A stretch of DNA of 64,000 bases from Vitis vinifera (taxonomy: Eukaryota; Streptophyta; Magnoliopsida; Vitales; Vitaceae): contig NC_081811.1 in the NCBI RefSeq assembly GCF_030704535.1, positions 733,501 through 797,500 on the forward strand, given 5' to 3'. Below the pieces are notes generated by a model, which searched no databases, was not told where the DNA came from, and saw nothing but the letters and a program-made list of their open reading frames with translations. Shown here piece by piece: positions 23,600 through 36,539 of the stretch. Within the stretch, counting starts at the first letter, position 1; every line of letters begins with the position of its first letter. The position numbers and the translations under genes are program-made.

Positions 23600-24940
23600 C
23601 TAATTAAAATGACCGAATTACCCTCATATGTTTGCCCAACTTGACGCTTATGCCGCAAATTTCCTTCGTAGAATTTCCAAGTCCTTTGGGACCTGTTTGG
23701 CAACTGCCCTTAAAAACGATTTTATGTTCTTTCAATTTCAACACTACGTTGTCCACGTTTTGAACCGAAACAGTTTTTTTAGAAATTTTAAAAAATAGGA
23801 TATGAATTATGACTTTTACAGTGGGTGACTGGGAAATTGGGCTGGACCGGATCGGCCGGTTGATTTTTTTTTTTCAACTATAATAATCCGCCTATAAGAT
23901 TGGGCCGGCCTGTCTAATCGTGATAAACTTGGCCCAAAAGAGGATAAGAGCCAAGTAGCCAACCATTGGGCTGACATAAATTAATATTCTTAAATATGAT
24001 AGAAAAAAAAAATATTCACATAATTTTTATTAAAAAATTAAAATTGAAATCAAAACTTATCCATTATATTAAATCTCCTCCTGACTATGATATCAAAATC
24101 ATCAAATAAAAATATGAATAAATAAAACCCATATAGAAGAAAGTGATTGAAATATAAAAAAAAAATGAAATTTAAATGTAAATTAATGAGATTCTTTGAT
24201 GACATGGCAATGTGTGATTGGGTGTCACATTTGAAAGATATTGAAAAATTACTTTTAAATATAATAGAAAAACCCTCCAACCTCTCATATTTTGTTTTAC
24301 AATCAAAAATATAAAAAATTAAATATAATTAAAATTAATTAAAATTGTATATATTTTAAAATTATTTAATCCTAAAATAAGTTTAAAAACATATAAAAAA
24401 TTTATTAATTATTTTATTTTTATTTATTTTTACTTACATTTTCTCTCTAAAATCCTTGTAACCAAACTTTGGTGGTAATTTTTTATTGGTTAAATAGAAA
24501 AAATTAAAATATTTGATTTTTTATATTAAATTAAAAATAATTTATTGAAATCAACTAAGAAAAGTCAAATAAACTTATTATGATAAATTTAATTTAGTTA
24601 TATCGATTCATGTTAATATATTATTTTTAATTTAATAAAAAATTAAATATTTTAATTTTTTTATTCAATAAAAAAACAAATAGCCCACTAATAAGAAATA
24701 AAAGCAGGTATCTGACTTTCTCTTTCAAATTTTCAATATTTTAAATTTGAGAGAGAGAGAGAGAGGGAGAGGACTCAGAGGAGAAGACAGTCAAAAAGGT
24801 GGTTGGGCTGTTTCACGTGTGTGGGTCAAGTGGGTGAAGTTAAGACAGGGTCTCAGGTCTCTTTAGGAATTAGAAGAAAAAGAAAGGGTAGAATGGTAAA
24901 GTGCTAAAATTTTGAAATCCGGGAAAACCCTTTTCCCACC
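23600..24940. other. Intergenic region between pyruvate kinase and H2A.Z
   Basis: It holds the divergent promoters of the two genes. The left part (23600-23970) is GC-moderate with GGGCCGG/TGGGCC motifs near 23840-23940; the middle is AT-rich with a partial MITE-like block near 24290-24480 ending in CTTGTAACCAAACTTTGG. A (GA)n run lies at about 24749-24766. No coding exon was seen. Confidence 0.5.
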
Positions 24941-24970
24941 CAAAATAAACCGCCTTTTCGCCTTCTTCTG

Positions 24971-24980
24971 ATATTTAAAA
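24971..24980 (+). promoter_or_regulatory. TATA-like box of the H2A.Z gene
   Basis: ATATTTAAAA within TTCTGATATTTAAAACTCCG, about 70 bases upstream of a pyrimidine-rich leader and roughly 80 bases before the inferred 5'UTR donor. The (GA)n run and a TTTTCCCACCC motif lie just upstream. Confidence 0.5.
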
Positions 24981-25050
24981 CTCCGAAACGCCATTTCCCA
25001 AGCTCCGAATCCAAGCCCCACAACACAAGCACCTCTGCAAAGTTCTACAG

Positions 25051-25613
25051 GTCTCTCCCTCTAATCTCTTTCTCTCTCTAAAGCCATATATTGTGCATTT
25101 ACGTTCATAAAAACATCTGATTTTTCTGGGTTTAGGTAAAAAAATTGATTTTCTTTTCGGTTTTTTTTTGGATTTGAAGTGGGTGTTATGGGTTCTGGGC
25201 TTTAGTTCAAGAATGATCCTTGCACAGGTTTCACCTGGGCTTTAACTAGGCACCCGTTTTTCTTTTTGGCGTTCTTCGTTCTTTGGTTCGTAGTGTTTTA
25301 ATTAGCGTATTTTTCGTTTGGTTGGTGGGGAAATGCAGGAAAAGTAGATAAAATGAAAGTTTTCAGACTGGGATTTTAACACAGAATACTAGTAATATTG
25401 TCTTTATGTTTGTTGGCTTTAATTTTTTCGCTGTTTTTTTTTTAAAAACCGAAATAGCAAATATCAGCGTCCGTAGTGGTCAAATGTTAATTTTCTTTTC
25501 TTCATTTTCTCAGCAACCAAACAAAGGAAAAGGTTTTTATTTTTTATTTTATAGTGATTCTTTAGGCATTTAATTTACCATTTATTATTTATCGAAATTA
25601 TGAATCATAACAG
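25051..25613 (+). other. Probable 5'UTR intron of the H2A.Z gene
   Basis: A donor CTACAG|GTCTCT at 25051 and an acceptor CATAACAG at 25612-25613 would join a leader of about 40 bases to the ATG at 25622. The enclosed DNA is T-rich, as plant introns are. It has no coding constraint, so this is an inference from motifs. Confidence 0.45.
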
Positions 25614-25621
25614 ACAAGGAC

Positions 25622-27145
25622 ATGGCTGGAAAAGGCGGGAAAGGACTTTTGGCGGGAAAAACCACAGCAGCCAATAAGGAGAAGGACAAGAAAAAACCGG
25701 TTTCCCGGTCATCTCGAGCTGGAATCCAGGTAAACATCCTTCTCCTCTAACAACACCCCCGGTCTCATGCACTGTCTATGATACCCAATACCCAGTCTCA
25801 ACAAATCTTAGCTTTTTTTTTTTCTTTTTTTTGTTGAATTATTTTTATGAATTAATTTGACTTTGACTTTGACAATGTTCTCGTTGGGTGCTCTCTATTT
25901 TCTGATCTCATCTTGCTTGTTGTTCTTGATCTTAAGGTGTTTTTAGGTGATTTTGGTGAGTGGGCAAAACTTGAATTCCATAGTGGATGATGATTTTAGT
26001 TGCATGATGTGATGTGGGAAGTAAATTTCTATATGATTAATCATTTGATAATCCATAATATCTTGATTTCCCACTACAAATTATTTTTTATATATTGTGT
26101 TTTGACTATTTTCAATCTACTTAAAATGTTATTTTATTGCCTTTTAATCGAACTTTCAATCATGGGTTTCATACTTTTCTAGGGCTTTGTTCATATTTTA
26201 ATGAAATATGGAGACCCATATTGTTTTTAGGACATAATTCAATCATAGTGCAATCGTAAATTATTTAAAATTAATTTGAGAAAATCTAATATAAAAAAAA
26301 ACCTTGTTAAATATCAAATAATTATATGTAATTTTTAAAATATTATTTTGATTTTGTTTTTATTGTTAGGAGACAAGAAAATTGAAAATTGAATTAATAA
26401 GATTAATTTTCAAAATTCTTAATTTGAACCGACCTTTTTTATTATTGAAAACCAAATCAATATAATCAATTTTGGTTGGTTTGGATTGAGTTATTGGTTT
26501 TGGTTAGAGCCGTGTACAAAAGTTGTGAATGATAGAAGGAAGCATATTTCTTTTACAATAATGTATTTTGAGTTATTGGATGATGAACAACCTCCGTTAT
26601 GTTTTTCTATTCTATTTTAGCTTTGGATTATTGACATAGAAGGGCTATTCATGTACCCAAGCAAACCCTTATCGGTAGTTGATCAAAACTGGCCAAGATT
26701 ATGAGCATTTCACAGTGAAGGTAGTTGTTGCAGGGAGCAATGCTGCGGGGGTTCCGGAGACTTTTTTTTTTAAATATTTTTTCTGAGTTTTCTTTCTCAT
26801 GGGTTGCTCTGGTTCTGATTGTGCTAATTCATTTTTTGTACTGGGGTTTAGTTTCCGGTGGGCCGGATTCACCGGCAGCTAAAATCAAGGATATCTGCAC
26901 ATGGGCGTGTTGGGGCAACTGCAGCAGTCTACACTGCATCAATCCTGGAGTATCTGACAGCAGAGGTGCTGGAGCTGGCTGGGAATGCAAGCAAAGACTT
27001 GAAGGTGAAGAGGATCACTCCAAGGCATCTGCAGCTGGCCATCAGAGGAGATGAGGAGCTGGACACCCTGATCAAAGGCACCATTGCTGGAGGTGGTGTC
27101 ATCCCCCACATTCACAAGTCTCTCATTAACAAGTCCAAGGATTGA
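25622..27145 (+). CDS. Histone H2A variant H2A.Z
   Basis: Two coding exons, 25622-25729 and 26852-27145, joined by a GT-AG phase-0 intron; 133 residues. It replaces H2A in nucleosomes near transcription start sites, deposited by the SWR1 complex, and tunes transcriptional responsiveness, including to temperature. The N-tail [20 protein letters not shown] is Lys-rich (acetylation sites). The histone fold runs from about residue 30 ([20 protein letters not shown]) to about 115. H2A.Z-specific features are the [20 protein letters not shown] loop-1 region, [20 protein letters not shown] and the short tail [12 protein letters not shown]; there is no SQ motif of H2A.X and no long SPKK tail of H2A.W. 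The closest Arabidopsis proteins are HTA9/HTA11. A start at 25622 is the only one giving the canonical tail. Confidence 0.96.
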
Positions 27146-27503
27146 GTTGTTTTTCCTCACTGATGGGCCATGGTGTTCAGTGTTGATTCTGTGATTGTTT
27201 GTGTTGATGGGGTTTAGTCAGTTGCAGACTTGGGACATGCCTAGTCTTTGTTTAAGTGAATTCTACTAGGGTTAGCACATAAGTACTTCCATTAGGGTTT
27301 ATGTAGGGTTTTTCTTTCTACCTTTAGTTGTCTTTCCTAACTGGTAGGTTGTGTTTAAAAGTAGTCGTTATTTATGTAGTTATACTTTGATTTCCTTGTT
27401 AACTCATTTCTGTGCACTTTAATTTGATTGTCTTTTTAACTTCTGCTCCTCACTGCATATCTTCATTTTTATGAGTACTGTTTGGGATTTTTTTTTAAAG
27501 TTG

Positions 27504-27509
27504 AATAAA
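27504..27509 (+). terminator. Possible polyadenylation signal of H2A.Z
   Basis: AATAAA inside TTGAATAAAATGC, about 360 bases after the stop codon, at the point where the sequence turns sharply AT-rich. Plant signals are loose, so the true site may be earlier. Confidence 0.35.
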
Positions 27510-27519
27510 ATGCTTTATA

Positions 27520-29284
27520 ATTTGTTTTATTAATTTTATTAAAATAATTTATGTTTAATATCAATTTTTTATATTATTTGTGAAAATCAAAATTAAGAAA
27601 GTAATTTTTTGAATACATGGTAAGATTTTGGCAGTCTTAAATTTCAATTTTTTGAATTTAATTACAAGGTGGCCAACGCATGGTCTATGTATGTGTTTCT
27701 TGTGTTAAGCTCATTTATTAATTTCTTTTAATTTTTAAGGTACATTTTTGTTGGAAAGTTAAAATGGAAATGAAAATAGAAAATTCATTTTAATTCCAAT
27801 TATTTATTACAAATGGTGAAAATTTTGGATTTTCTTTATCACATTTTTGAAAAAAAATAGATTTTAATTGGTTTTGAGAATAAAATTTCATTGGGTAATT
27901 CAAATAAGAAAAATAATTTTCTTAATTTATTTTCTATGAAAGTAATATATAACTATGTGTGTTGAAAAAAGTTTTAAAATATTCTTTACATTTTCATTTT
28001 TTTTTTCTAAAAAATGAGTTGTTTTCAATTGGTTAAAAATTTGTCCGACTTAATTTTTGAGTTACAAAACCATTTCCTATTCTAAAGAACAAAAAATTGT
28101 TTTCAACAGCAGCCCCCAAACAAACCCTTCAATTCTTATGAAATTCAAAACTCACTTTTATCATATTTTTTATTAGTTTTTTCATTCATATTCTTACTTT
28201 GTTTGTCTTTTAAATTCTGAAACATTTATTTGAATTGTACTCATAAAAAGTATGTCACTTTCAAAATATGCCGCATAATTTTATGATTAAAAATTTGTCG
28301 GGTTATAATATGTCATTTAGTAGTTCTTAAGTCCTCAAATCCTAAAACTCGATCATCGTGCGATGAAAACAACGGGATTACCAACTATTTTGTAATTTAT
28401 TTTATTTTGAACCTTAATATGTCTTCTTTTATATTTAAATAAGGATAAGGTTGGTGTATCCGCTCAATTTTTTGGCTTTTATTACTTGGCAAAATTTGCC
28501 AATTTTAGAATAATTTAGGCTATGACATTGATGGTTGAAAAACCTAATCATGTTGGCCAGCAGGGCCCATCAGCAGAGCCCATGGGCTCTACACTCTCCA
28601 TTGTTGAAGCCCAAGATCTTTTCAATTGAAAGTTGAACCAAGCTCCCATAAACCTTATCTTCAGTCTGTCTGGGGACTAGGAATTTAGAAAGGACCCATT
28701 ATTTATAATTTAATATTACAAATTTTTACCAAAAATTTAGTATAAAATAAATAAAAAATGAAAAAAAATAAAATACCCTCTTGAAAATAAAATTCTAAAA
28801 AACATTTTTTTCATTATTTATAGTAAACATTGCATGTATGATGCAATTTTTTTTTGACTTATTCTTTATCTTTTTAATTATTTTTAAAATATTCTATAAA
28901 AAAATACACTAAAAATAACTCAAAATTTATTTTTGAAAAACATCTTAATTTAAAAATAATTTAAAAAGAGACAGTTTTCAATAAATAAAAAATTATTAAA
29001 CATCCATTTTCAAATAAAAAATTGAACACATTGCAAAAAGTACAAGTTTCTAAATTAGTGGATATTAGATGTAGATTGTGATTAAGGCATACCACATGTT
29101 GTCAGGTTGAAAAATTAAATTACTCCCTACTTGCCTAATGATGACATAAGCAACTTGTTGCTCCACACATCCAAATACAATTTTTAATAAAAAATTTACT
29201 AAACATGTTTTTTCAAATAAAAAAATTAGTGGACACTAGATATAGACTTTGATTAAGGCATTACTCACAATTTGTAAACCGTAA
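27520..29284. other. Intergenic DNA, no gene seen
   Basis: AT-rich throughout, apart from a short GC-moderate patch at about 28545-28680 with GGGCCC and CCATGGGCTC motifs. No exon could be supported on either strand. Confidence 0.5.
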
Positions 29285-29636
29285 AAATTAAGAGTTTTTT
29301 TGATAACTATTTTCAAGAACGGTTTTTTATTCTTCAGAATAAAAAACATGGAAAAACATGTTTGACAATCGAAAACTATTTTTTGTTTTCTGAAAACATC
29401 TTTTGATTGTTTTCACTTATTTTTTTAGAGTTGTTTTAAAAAATAATTATACAAACATATAGAATAATTTAAAATAAAATACTAGACATAAAAAAATACT
29501 TCTAAAAATATTAAAGATATGTTAAAACATTGTTTTAACATAGATAATAGTTTTAATATCATTTTGTTTTATAAAGCAATAGAAAATAGTTTTCAAAAAC
29601 TGTTTTTTTAAAACTGTTTTCGAAAACAAGCCCTAA
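29285..29636. repeat. AT-rich MITE-like family C copy (best preserved)
   Basis: The left end reads TTTTTTTGATAACTATTTTC; the right end reads AAAACTGTTTTCGAAAACAA, so on the minus strand it begins TTGTTTTCGAAAACAGTTTT, giving inverted ends. The interior shares AAATAATTATACAAACATAT and AAAATAAAATACTAGACAT with other copies. It ends about 280 bp upstream of the D27 TATA box. Confidence 0.5.
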
Positions 29637-29920
29637 ATTACTTCCTCCTTGCTTCATATTAAGCATCATCGGCATCATCATCACTCTTTATTATTATTAT
29701 TTTTTATTTGTTTATTTGACGTTGTTTGTCCTAATATCCAAACACACCTCCAAGCCCAAGAGAGAAGGTGACACTGACAAGAGGGGGTTGGGCATCTGCA
29801 GTCTGTAAGGAAACAAACAAATGGATGGCAAGGGCATCTTGAGGCCCAACCAAGAAGGCATAAGAGCCCAGATTCCACTCTTCGCCATCCTTCCAAATGC
29901 TTCACCTCCCCTTTTGTTCT

Positions 29921-29928
29921 TATATATT
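29921..29928 (+). promoter_or_regulatory. TATA box of the D27 gene
   Basis: TATATATT in TTCTTATATATTTCACC, 65-72 bases upstream of the ATG at 29993. This argues against the in-frame upstream ATG at 29897, which would lie before the TATA box. Confidence 0.6.
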
Positions 29929-29992
29929 TCACCCCATCTCCCTCTCCAAATCCCAACTTACTCTATTATTATTCTCTCTGTATCAGATACCA

Positions 29993-32350
29993 ATGGATGC
30001 CAAGCTTGTAACACAGCACAGGAGCCATGTCTGGGCTGGGAAAAGAGGCATGCACAAGCCCAGAAGCTCTCCTCCTATCCTAGCAGTCTTGGCAAGGCCT
30101 GCAGACAACTTGACCTTGGTGAAGGAGACCCCAAGTCTTCTTACTGATAACTGGTTTGATAGGATTGCCATTAACCATCTTTCCCAGAGTGTTCAAGCTA
30201 CAACAGGTCCATTTTACTGATCATTTCATTCATTTTCTGGTTGTATATATCTTAGCCTTTTGTTCTTATGATGAAAGGAAAATTATGTACAGGTTTGAGA
30301 AACAGCAAGAGTGGATATGAGAGCTTGGTGGAGGCAGCTGCCATGGTGTCAAGGAACTTTGATCCTATACAGCAATGTGAACTTGTCATCGAGGCTCTTA
30401 ACAAAGCCTTTCCCAGCCCTATACTCTCCTTGGCAAGTCCTCCTTTTACTTCTGCTAGCTAGATATATCAGATTTTTGGTTTGTATTGATCTCTTCGGAG
30501 CTTGTTTGGCAGTGATTCTAAGAAGTGTTTCTAGTCTTTCAAGCACTTCAAAAAGACTCTTTTAATAAAAAATTTCAAGTGCTAGAAAGATAAGAAGTGT
30601 TTCTTAACATCTTTAGGAAACGGATTCTTACTCTTTCCATATTACTACTTTCTTGTTTAGATGTTTTGGTAATGTTGGTGTTCTGATGAACAAGAGCAGA
30701 TCAGAACATTGATGCCACAGTCCAAATTCACGAGGGAATATTTTGCTGCCTTCACTACCTTGTTCTTTGCCTGGCTTGTTGGACCCTGCAAGGTATGGAA
30801 ACTGATATGAAACATTATTTTATGTATTTTTTGCTCATAGAATTCATCATACTATGACACCCAGACAGGGACCCTCCCCCCCACCCCACAAAAAAAGAAA
30901 AAGAAAAAGTAGGTTGAAAAAAAAACAGACAAGGAAATTGGATTCAGGGTTTTGCCCCTCTCAGCCTCACATGGTGGTCTGGCCTAGTTTGTGACCTCTC
31001 CTAGTGACCCACCATTCATAACATATGTGTTAATGATGGAGCTTCATTCTTCATTCACTAGGTTCATACAAATCATTGAATATGGCATAGGACTTTTTTC
31101 ATGAAGAAATATGTTAAGGCATGAAATCTAATGGGGGTTGTTCTATGAATCATTATATTAACCAGGTGATCGAATCTGAAATCAATGGAAGAAGAGAGAA
31201 GAATGTAGTCCACATAAAGAAATGCAGGTAATCTCACCATATTGCTCTTCAAATTTACTTAAAAACAAATGGGGTTTTGGCCCAAGTCACCTACCCTATT
31301 ATATCTTTCCTTGCCTAGCTACAACTACAACAATCTCCTCCATTGACTCTGCCTCCACTCTCTAGCTCTCAATATATATATATACTCCATTGCCATTCCA
31401 ACCACTATCATTAAAATCTGCAGGTTCTTGGAGGAGTCAAATTGTGTGGGAATGTGTCTCAACCTCTGTAAGAATCCATCTCAGAAGTTCATCAAGGACT
31501 CCCTTGGCATGCCAGTCAACATGGTCCCTAGTAAGTATTCAGGCATTTTAGTATTCAAAAGCAATCAAACATATACTCTATTGAATTAAACAAAGTGAAA
31601 GGGAAACAAATAATCATGGTTGGGGAGAGCAATAGTACCTGCACTAGAATATGGAAGCTATGATCATCATCAAAATGGAGGGCCCCATGAATGAACCACT
31701 TAGGGCACAATCTGCAAGTAGATGAATCAAAACTAGGGTGATAATTGCAACATGTGGAATGATATTACAAATACTTTGATTTAAGCATTTCAAATCAATC
31801 AGCAAAAGCCCAATTTCCTTCCTTACCATTAACTGGCCTTATGGATGATCTAATGACATGTCATAGAGTCCACCCTGTTGTTCAAAGAGAAGCACAGAGT
31901 TGTTCATGAAGCCAATCATCCCTAAATGACCGATCCCTACGTATAGTATCCGCACAACCGTCCAAATGAAAGCACCAAATTGAACCTTTAGTCACATTAA
32001 TTTCCATGTCCCAATCATTTGTAGGGAAGTGCAGGGGCACTCAAATCGATAATCTATGATCAGTGATATGAAATTCTCAGCATTTTGCCTTCCTGTTTGC
32101 AGATTTTGATGATATGAGTTGCCAGATGATATTTGGTCAAGATCCTCCAGGGGATGATCCAGTACTGAGGCAACCTTGCTACAAACTATGTAATAGTCTT
32201 ACGCACAAACCCCTCATTCTCACAATCTATATTTCCTTGTATAAATCTCCCCATTTTTTCATATCAAGGGTTGTGAATCTTTTCTTTTATGTTACATAAA
32301 TTCATGCAGGCAAAGCAAAGAAAAATCACTCTGTGAATTGCTCCATCTGA
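29993..32350 (+). CDS. D27: Beta-carotene isomerase D27 (DWARF27), chloroplastic
   Basis: Seven exons: 29993-30206, 30293-30432, 30700-30792, 31166-31227, 31424-31530, 32103-32189, 32310-32350; 744 nt, 247 residues. D27 is a plastid iron protein that isomerises the C9 double bond of beta-carotene, the first committed step toward carlactone and strigolactones. Residues 1 to about 45 form a basic transit peptide. Then come [14 protein letters not shown] (52-65), [14 protein letters not shown] (127-140) and the DUF4033 core [20 protein letters not shown] with Cys169, 177, 181 and 185, followed by [20 protein letters not shown] and the Cys-containing end HSVNCSI. The DNWFDR and [10 protein letters not shown] blocks fit D27 itself better than D27-LIKE1/2. 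Intron 2 (30433-30699) has a GC donor (TTG|GCAAGT); all others are GT-AG. A clear TATA box lies just upstream. Confidence 0.93.
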
Positions 32351-32685
32351 TGAAGAAAAATGTGGAAGGAGGGTCTAGACATGATACCAGAGCTAACCCA
32401 TATAGTAGATTATACTTGATCAGGCATTGGAAGGCTGAATGGGAGTTCAATATTCTGCATAATCTTAATTGTGAAATGATAGGTTTTGAGATTGTAGTGT
32501 CCTTTTCTTTTGACTCTGTAATTTTCTTGGATGGTCTTTAAATTCTTTTGAGAATCAGTTATTGTATAAACTATGAGGTAAAGGAAAAGGAAAGGAAATA
32601 AGAAGAGGGATACAAAACAAGTTTGGCTACCATGAATCTTCTTTTTTTTTTTCCAATTTTTATCAGTTTTGACACTCCCATTTGT

Positions 32686-32770
32686 GTAGATATTCTTCAT
32701 TTTGAATCCAAAAGACCCTCATAGCTTTAAAACGCTTTTGCAAGATCAAGAGGAGTTCAAAACTTTTTTA
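32686..32770 (+). repeat. Dispersed repeat family R1, copy 4
   Basis: GTAGATATTCTTCATTTTGA, ATCCAAAAGACCCTCA, TAGCTTTAAAACGC, AAGATCAAGAGGAGTTC in family order. It is about 335 bases after the D27 stop codon; the right end with the CATACTTATATAAC block is lost or highly diverged. Confidence 0.5.
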
Positions 32771-33224
32771 CCTATATGGGTTTTTTCAATTTATCTTCCC
32801 ATTCCTCCCTTATGCATTGGGCAGAATTTGATAGCTGAAAATAAAATAAAAAGAGAAAGGAAAACGAAAACGAAAAAAGGGGCAGATTCTCAGAATGGTG
32901 GGAAAGTTGAAACATGTGTGACAGTGTGAGTGACAGATGACCAGACCCCATAGAGGGGAGTTGCATCTAAGGAAAGCAACTGAGAGAGGGTTATGGGGTC
33001 AACTCAGAACAAGTTAGTAGATTCCAGGTGAAAATGATAGGCAAAATCCTAAGTCATCACAAGCAAATATCAAGTGATGATACCAGGTTTCCTTAAACAT
33101 CAGCAACTACTTGGAGCCACGACAGAGGCCTATGAGGATGAAGTTGAATGGGATGATAAGAGAGGTTTCTTGTAATGACCCATTACATATATGATGTGAA
33201 ATTTCATAGTACTTTTTATAATAT

Positions 33225-33379
33225 TATGTAATTGTATTTTAAGTTATAGTCACCTCTGTGTAGGACCTGTGAGATTCTTATCTTCTATTATGCATACTTG
33301 GGTATGTAATTGTATTTTAAGTCATGATCACCTCTCTATAGGTAGCTATGAAATTCTTATTTTCTTTGTAAACTTGGGT
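33225..33379. repeat. Two-copy tandem repeat, about 78 bp
   Basis: TATGTAATTGTATTTTAAGT at 33225 and again at 33303; each is followed by AT.ATCACCTCT, TAGG, TGARATTCTTATYTTCT and ACTTGGG. A few substitutions separate the units. Followed by GATACCGATTAGGATC, which only loosely resembles a tRNA 3' end. Confidence 0.75.
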
Positions 33380-34271
33380 GACGTAGTTCCACTATGATAC
33401 CGATTAGGATCAAATAAGGTAAGTCAAATCTTTTATAATATTTAATATTACATTCCATGAGCATGTTCTAGGAGTTATCGTCTGGTTGACTCAATTTCCA
33501 ATATTAAGAGCAATATTATTGCACTTCAATATAAATATATTTGAAAAACATGAAAACTTTAATATAAGCAATTATAATCACTTTTAAAGAAGCACGATGT
33601 CTTTTACATATCTCATGAGATAATGGAGTTTTTATGCGTTATATAAATGCATTTTAAAGTCGGGAAAACTTCAATTCACAATGAACAATACCTACATGAG
33701 AAGAAGTGGATGATTACATTTCTTGGCATCTTTGATGGGGCTTGGACCAGAAAAAGAAGGGCACACTCCTCTCCATTGTTTTCCCAAAATGGGGTATCCA
33801 AATGGGGCCTTGGCTGAGAGGAAGTGTTTTGACTGGAGACTTCGATGTAGTGTCCAGGGTGAGCAAGAGTGGACCAAGAGTCGTCTCCCACCTTTGCTAT
33901 GTCCTTTGTGTTATATAGGTGACCAATCTCAGATTCTTGTGCTGTCTTTTCTGCCCCAATAGAGAAAATGACAGACTTAACCAGCCCACCGCAAACACGG
34001 CTATGAGTGGGAGCCCTCCTTCATCATACTTGCTTTGAAGATATTTTCTTTGAGTATCCCAAATTTGAGACACTACAGGGGAAAGTGGTGGGTTCTTATA
34101 TTTAATTTGGAATGACTGATATATAGAGAATTTGGGTTGCCCTGTGAAGGCCTTGTTTGGATCTCAATGGCATTAATTAGTGGACATGAACCAAAAAAGG
34201 GGCATCTCTTCATGTCAAGCTATGAATGTCCTCTGAGAAAAATCCCCATTTTAAGCATATATGCCTTGTGT

Positions 34272-34368
34272 AAACCTAATCTACATCACACAGAGACAGA
34301 CCCATTTGCATCTTGAGTGAAACCTATTCTACATCACACAAAGAGAAACCCCATTTGCATTTTGAGTG
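34272..34368. repeat. Two-copy tandem repeat, 48-49 bp
   Basis: AAACCTAATCTACATCACAC through CATTTGCATCTTGAGTG (34272-34319) is repeated immediately as AAACCTATTCTACATCACAC through CATTTGCATTTTGAGTG (34320-34368). Non-coding. Confidence 0.8.
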
Positions 34369-36539
34369 TTTCCTTTTATTTCTCTTTGCATTTGTTATAT
34401 CTTTGGCTCATTTTAAGTAGTTTCAATGGACCATCCATGAAAAATAAAAAATTAGCATCTTCTTATCACTTCAAAGGCTAAAGATTCCGCTTCACTTTTG
34501 AATAAAGTATAATAAATTATTCATTATGATATGATAGGAAATTTTTTTTAATATATACATATATTTATTTATATTTATGGAAATGACTTTATTTTTAGAT
34601 TAAAAAATTGATTGGAATTCGACATACAAGAATGAGAATGAAAATAAAATAGGAAATTAGGAATGTAGGTAAATCAAAATATCATATGTAAAAGATGAAT
34701 TAAAATCCCGATAAGAGTGAGTTTTGATTTCCCAAAAAAAAAAATGATTTATTATTATTATTTTTATTCTCATTTAGGAAAAATTAAATCCAAATACATA
34801 AATAAATATGGAAATAGGATAGACATGAACATAAATCAAAATATCACATAAAAATTAAAATTCCGATAAAAGTAGATAATGATTTTTTATTTCTATTTTC
34901 ATGTCCAAAAAACAATCTCAAATATAGAAATATATGGGAAATAGAATGAATTTCCTATTCCTATTCCACGTTCAAGGAGATTGCTCAAGATTCCACTCTC
35001 ATCACATATAAAAAGCATTCTTCATGGACCTTAATGGGCTCAAACCCAAATTCCACTAGCCACAAATGGGTGGTTCATATTAGCAATCAGGGCCCCTCAC
35101 ATGCCTATAGTCTAGAGAGTGGAGGTAAAGTGGGCTTAGGGTTTCAAGCCCAACAAATATTTTGGTGAAGTTGATACTTATCTTCCTGAGCAGATTTTGG
35201 AATTGTTTCAGTCCAAAGTCCATACATTACATCCACTTATTTGGGCTAGCAAATGGGCTAAGCTAAACTTCTAGCCCATGTTAGATTATCTAACCCAGTC
35301 AAAATTTTGTTAAACATGAAATAACTTCTTAGATAGCATGTGTGTGTTGCCTTTAACTTACCAATATAAAGCTCCTTTAGTTTGGATCCAATCCTCTTGA
35401 TTTGGTCTCCTTCCTCACATGCTTGCCCATCCAAAAAGGAAAGCAAAATGACATTTATACCAAGCTTTGTGTGGCCAGTAGATAGGGTGTTTGATTAAAT
35501 ACATTGACTTGATCTACCAAAAAGCGTATAATTCGTAGATGGCAAAAGTGAAGTGTATTTACATCTATGCATACCAAGTTGGGTAATAATTAAATGTTAG
35601 TTTAAGTGCATTATTATGAAGGTAGACAAGAACGTAAAGAAAGATTTCAAGTTAAGACTTTAAATAATTAAATAAAGGTAAAAAAAAAAAAACCGAGTTA
35701 CAAATAAATAAAATTTTAAGTATAAATAAATGAGAGATATAAACAGATAGATTACTATATGGTTACAATCGAAGCTCGATAAATTAAAAGCCTTAGCACA
35801 AAGGAAAATCTATTAATTAAACAAATGTATCTAATATCCTTTTATTATAATTAAGCGATATCAAACTATATCGATTTTTTTATGTATATCATCTTATATA
35901 TTTGTTGAATTATTAATTTAGCACGTTAACCTGAGGTGACAAAAAACATTCTTAATCATGTAATCGATTTATCGAGGTTTTAGGTATGTTTCAATGGTCA
36001 CACTTTATTGATATGATTGTTTTGTATGGTACGATAGAAAATGGGGCTTTGGATAGAAAGAGCAATTTCCTCATCTTTGGTTTCTTTCAATGGTGGCGGA
36101 TGGATGAATGAAGCACATGCATTAAAGCTCCAAACAACCGGGTCATGATCAATAATGAAGAGAAATTTCGTCGTCAAATAGCTATCTGGCAAAGGACCCA
36201 ATGGGGGAGACAAGGGGGTGGACGAAGATTACAGCCAACCATGACGAGGATTGGACATATTTAAGGTGTTTTTTGTAATGGTGAGGCCACTAAGTTAATA
36301 GACCCTAGAAAAAATGTAGCACTCGAACAAAGAAAAGTCCTTTGCAGTGGCATCAGGCATGTGCCATTGCCTGACCCCCATTCCAACTCTCTAACTCATT
36401 TACATTGATAAGCTTGTGGCCTTTTGGAATGGCAAGGTCCCCATCTCTTACCTTGTTTGAGAAACTCTTGGCTTTAACTCGAAGATTTCTATTTAGGAAG
36501 GGAGCATGGGAGTTCTGGCATGAGGAGAGGAGGAACTTC

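Noticed and set aside
23010-23703. Long open frames on the plus strand and in a second minus-strand frame over pyruvate kinase exon 1
   Set aside because: They are shadows of the GC-rich exon; the minus frame starting at 23438 matches the enzyme family and the others match nothing.
29897-29992. Upstream in-frame ATG extending D27 by 32 residues
   Set aside because: The ATG lies before the TATA box at 29921, and the extension is hydrophobic and unlike family N-termini; the start at 29993 is better.
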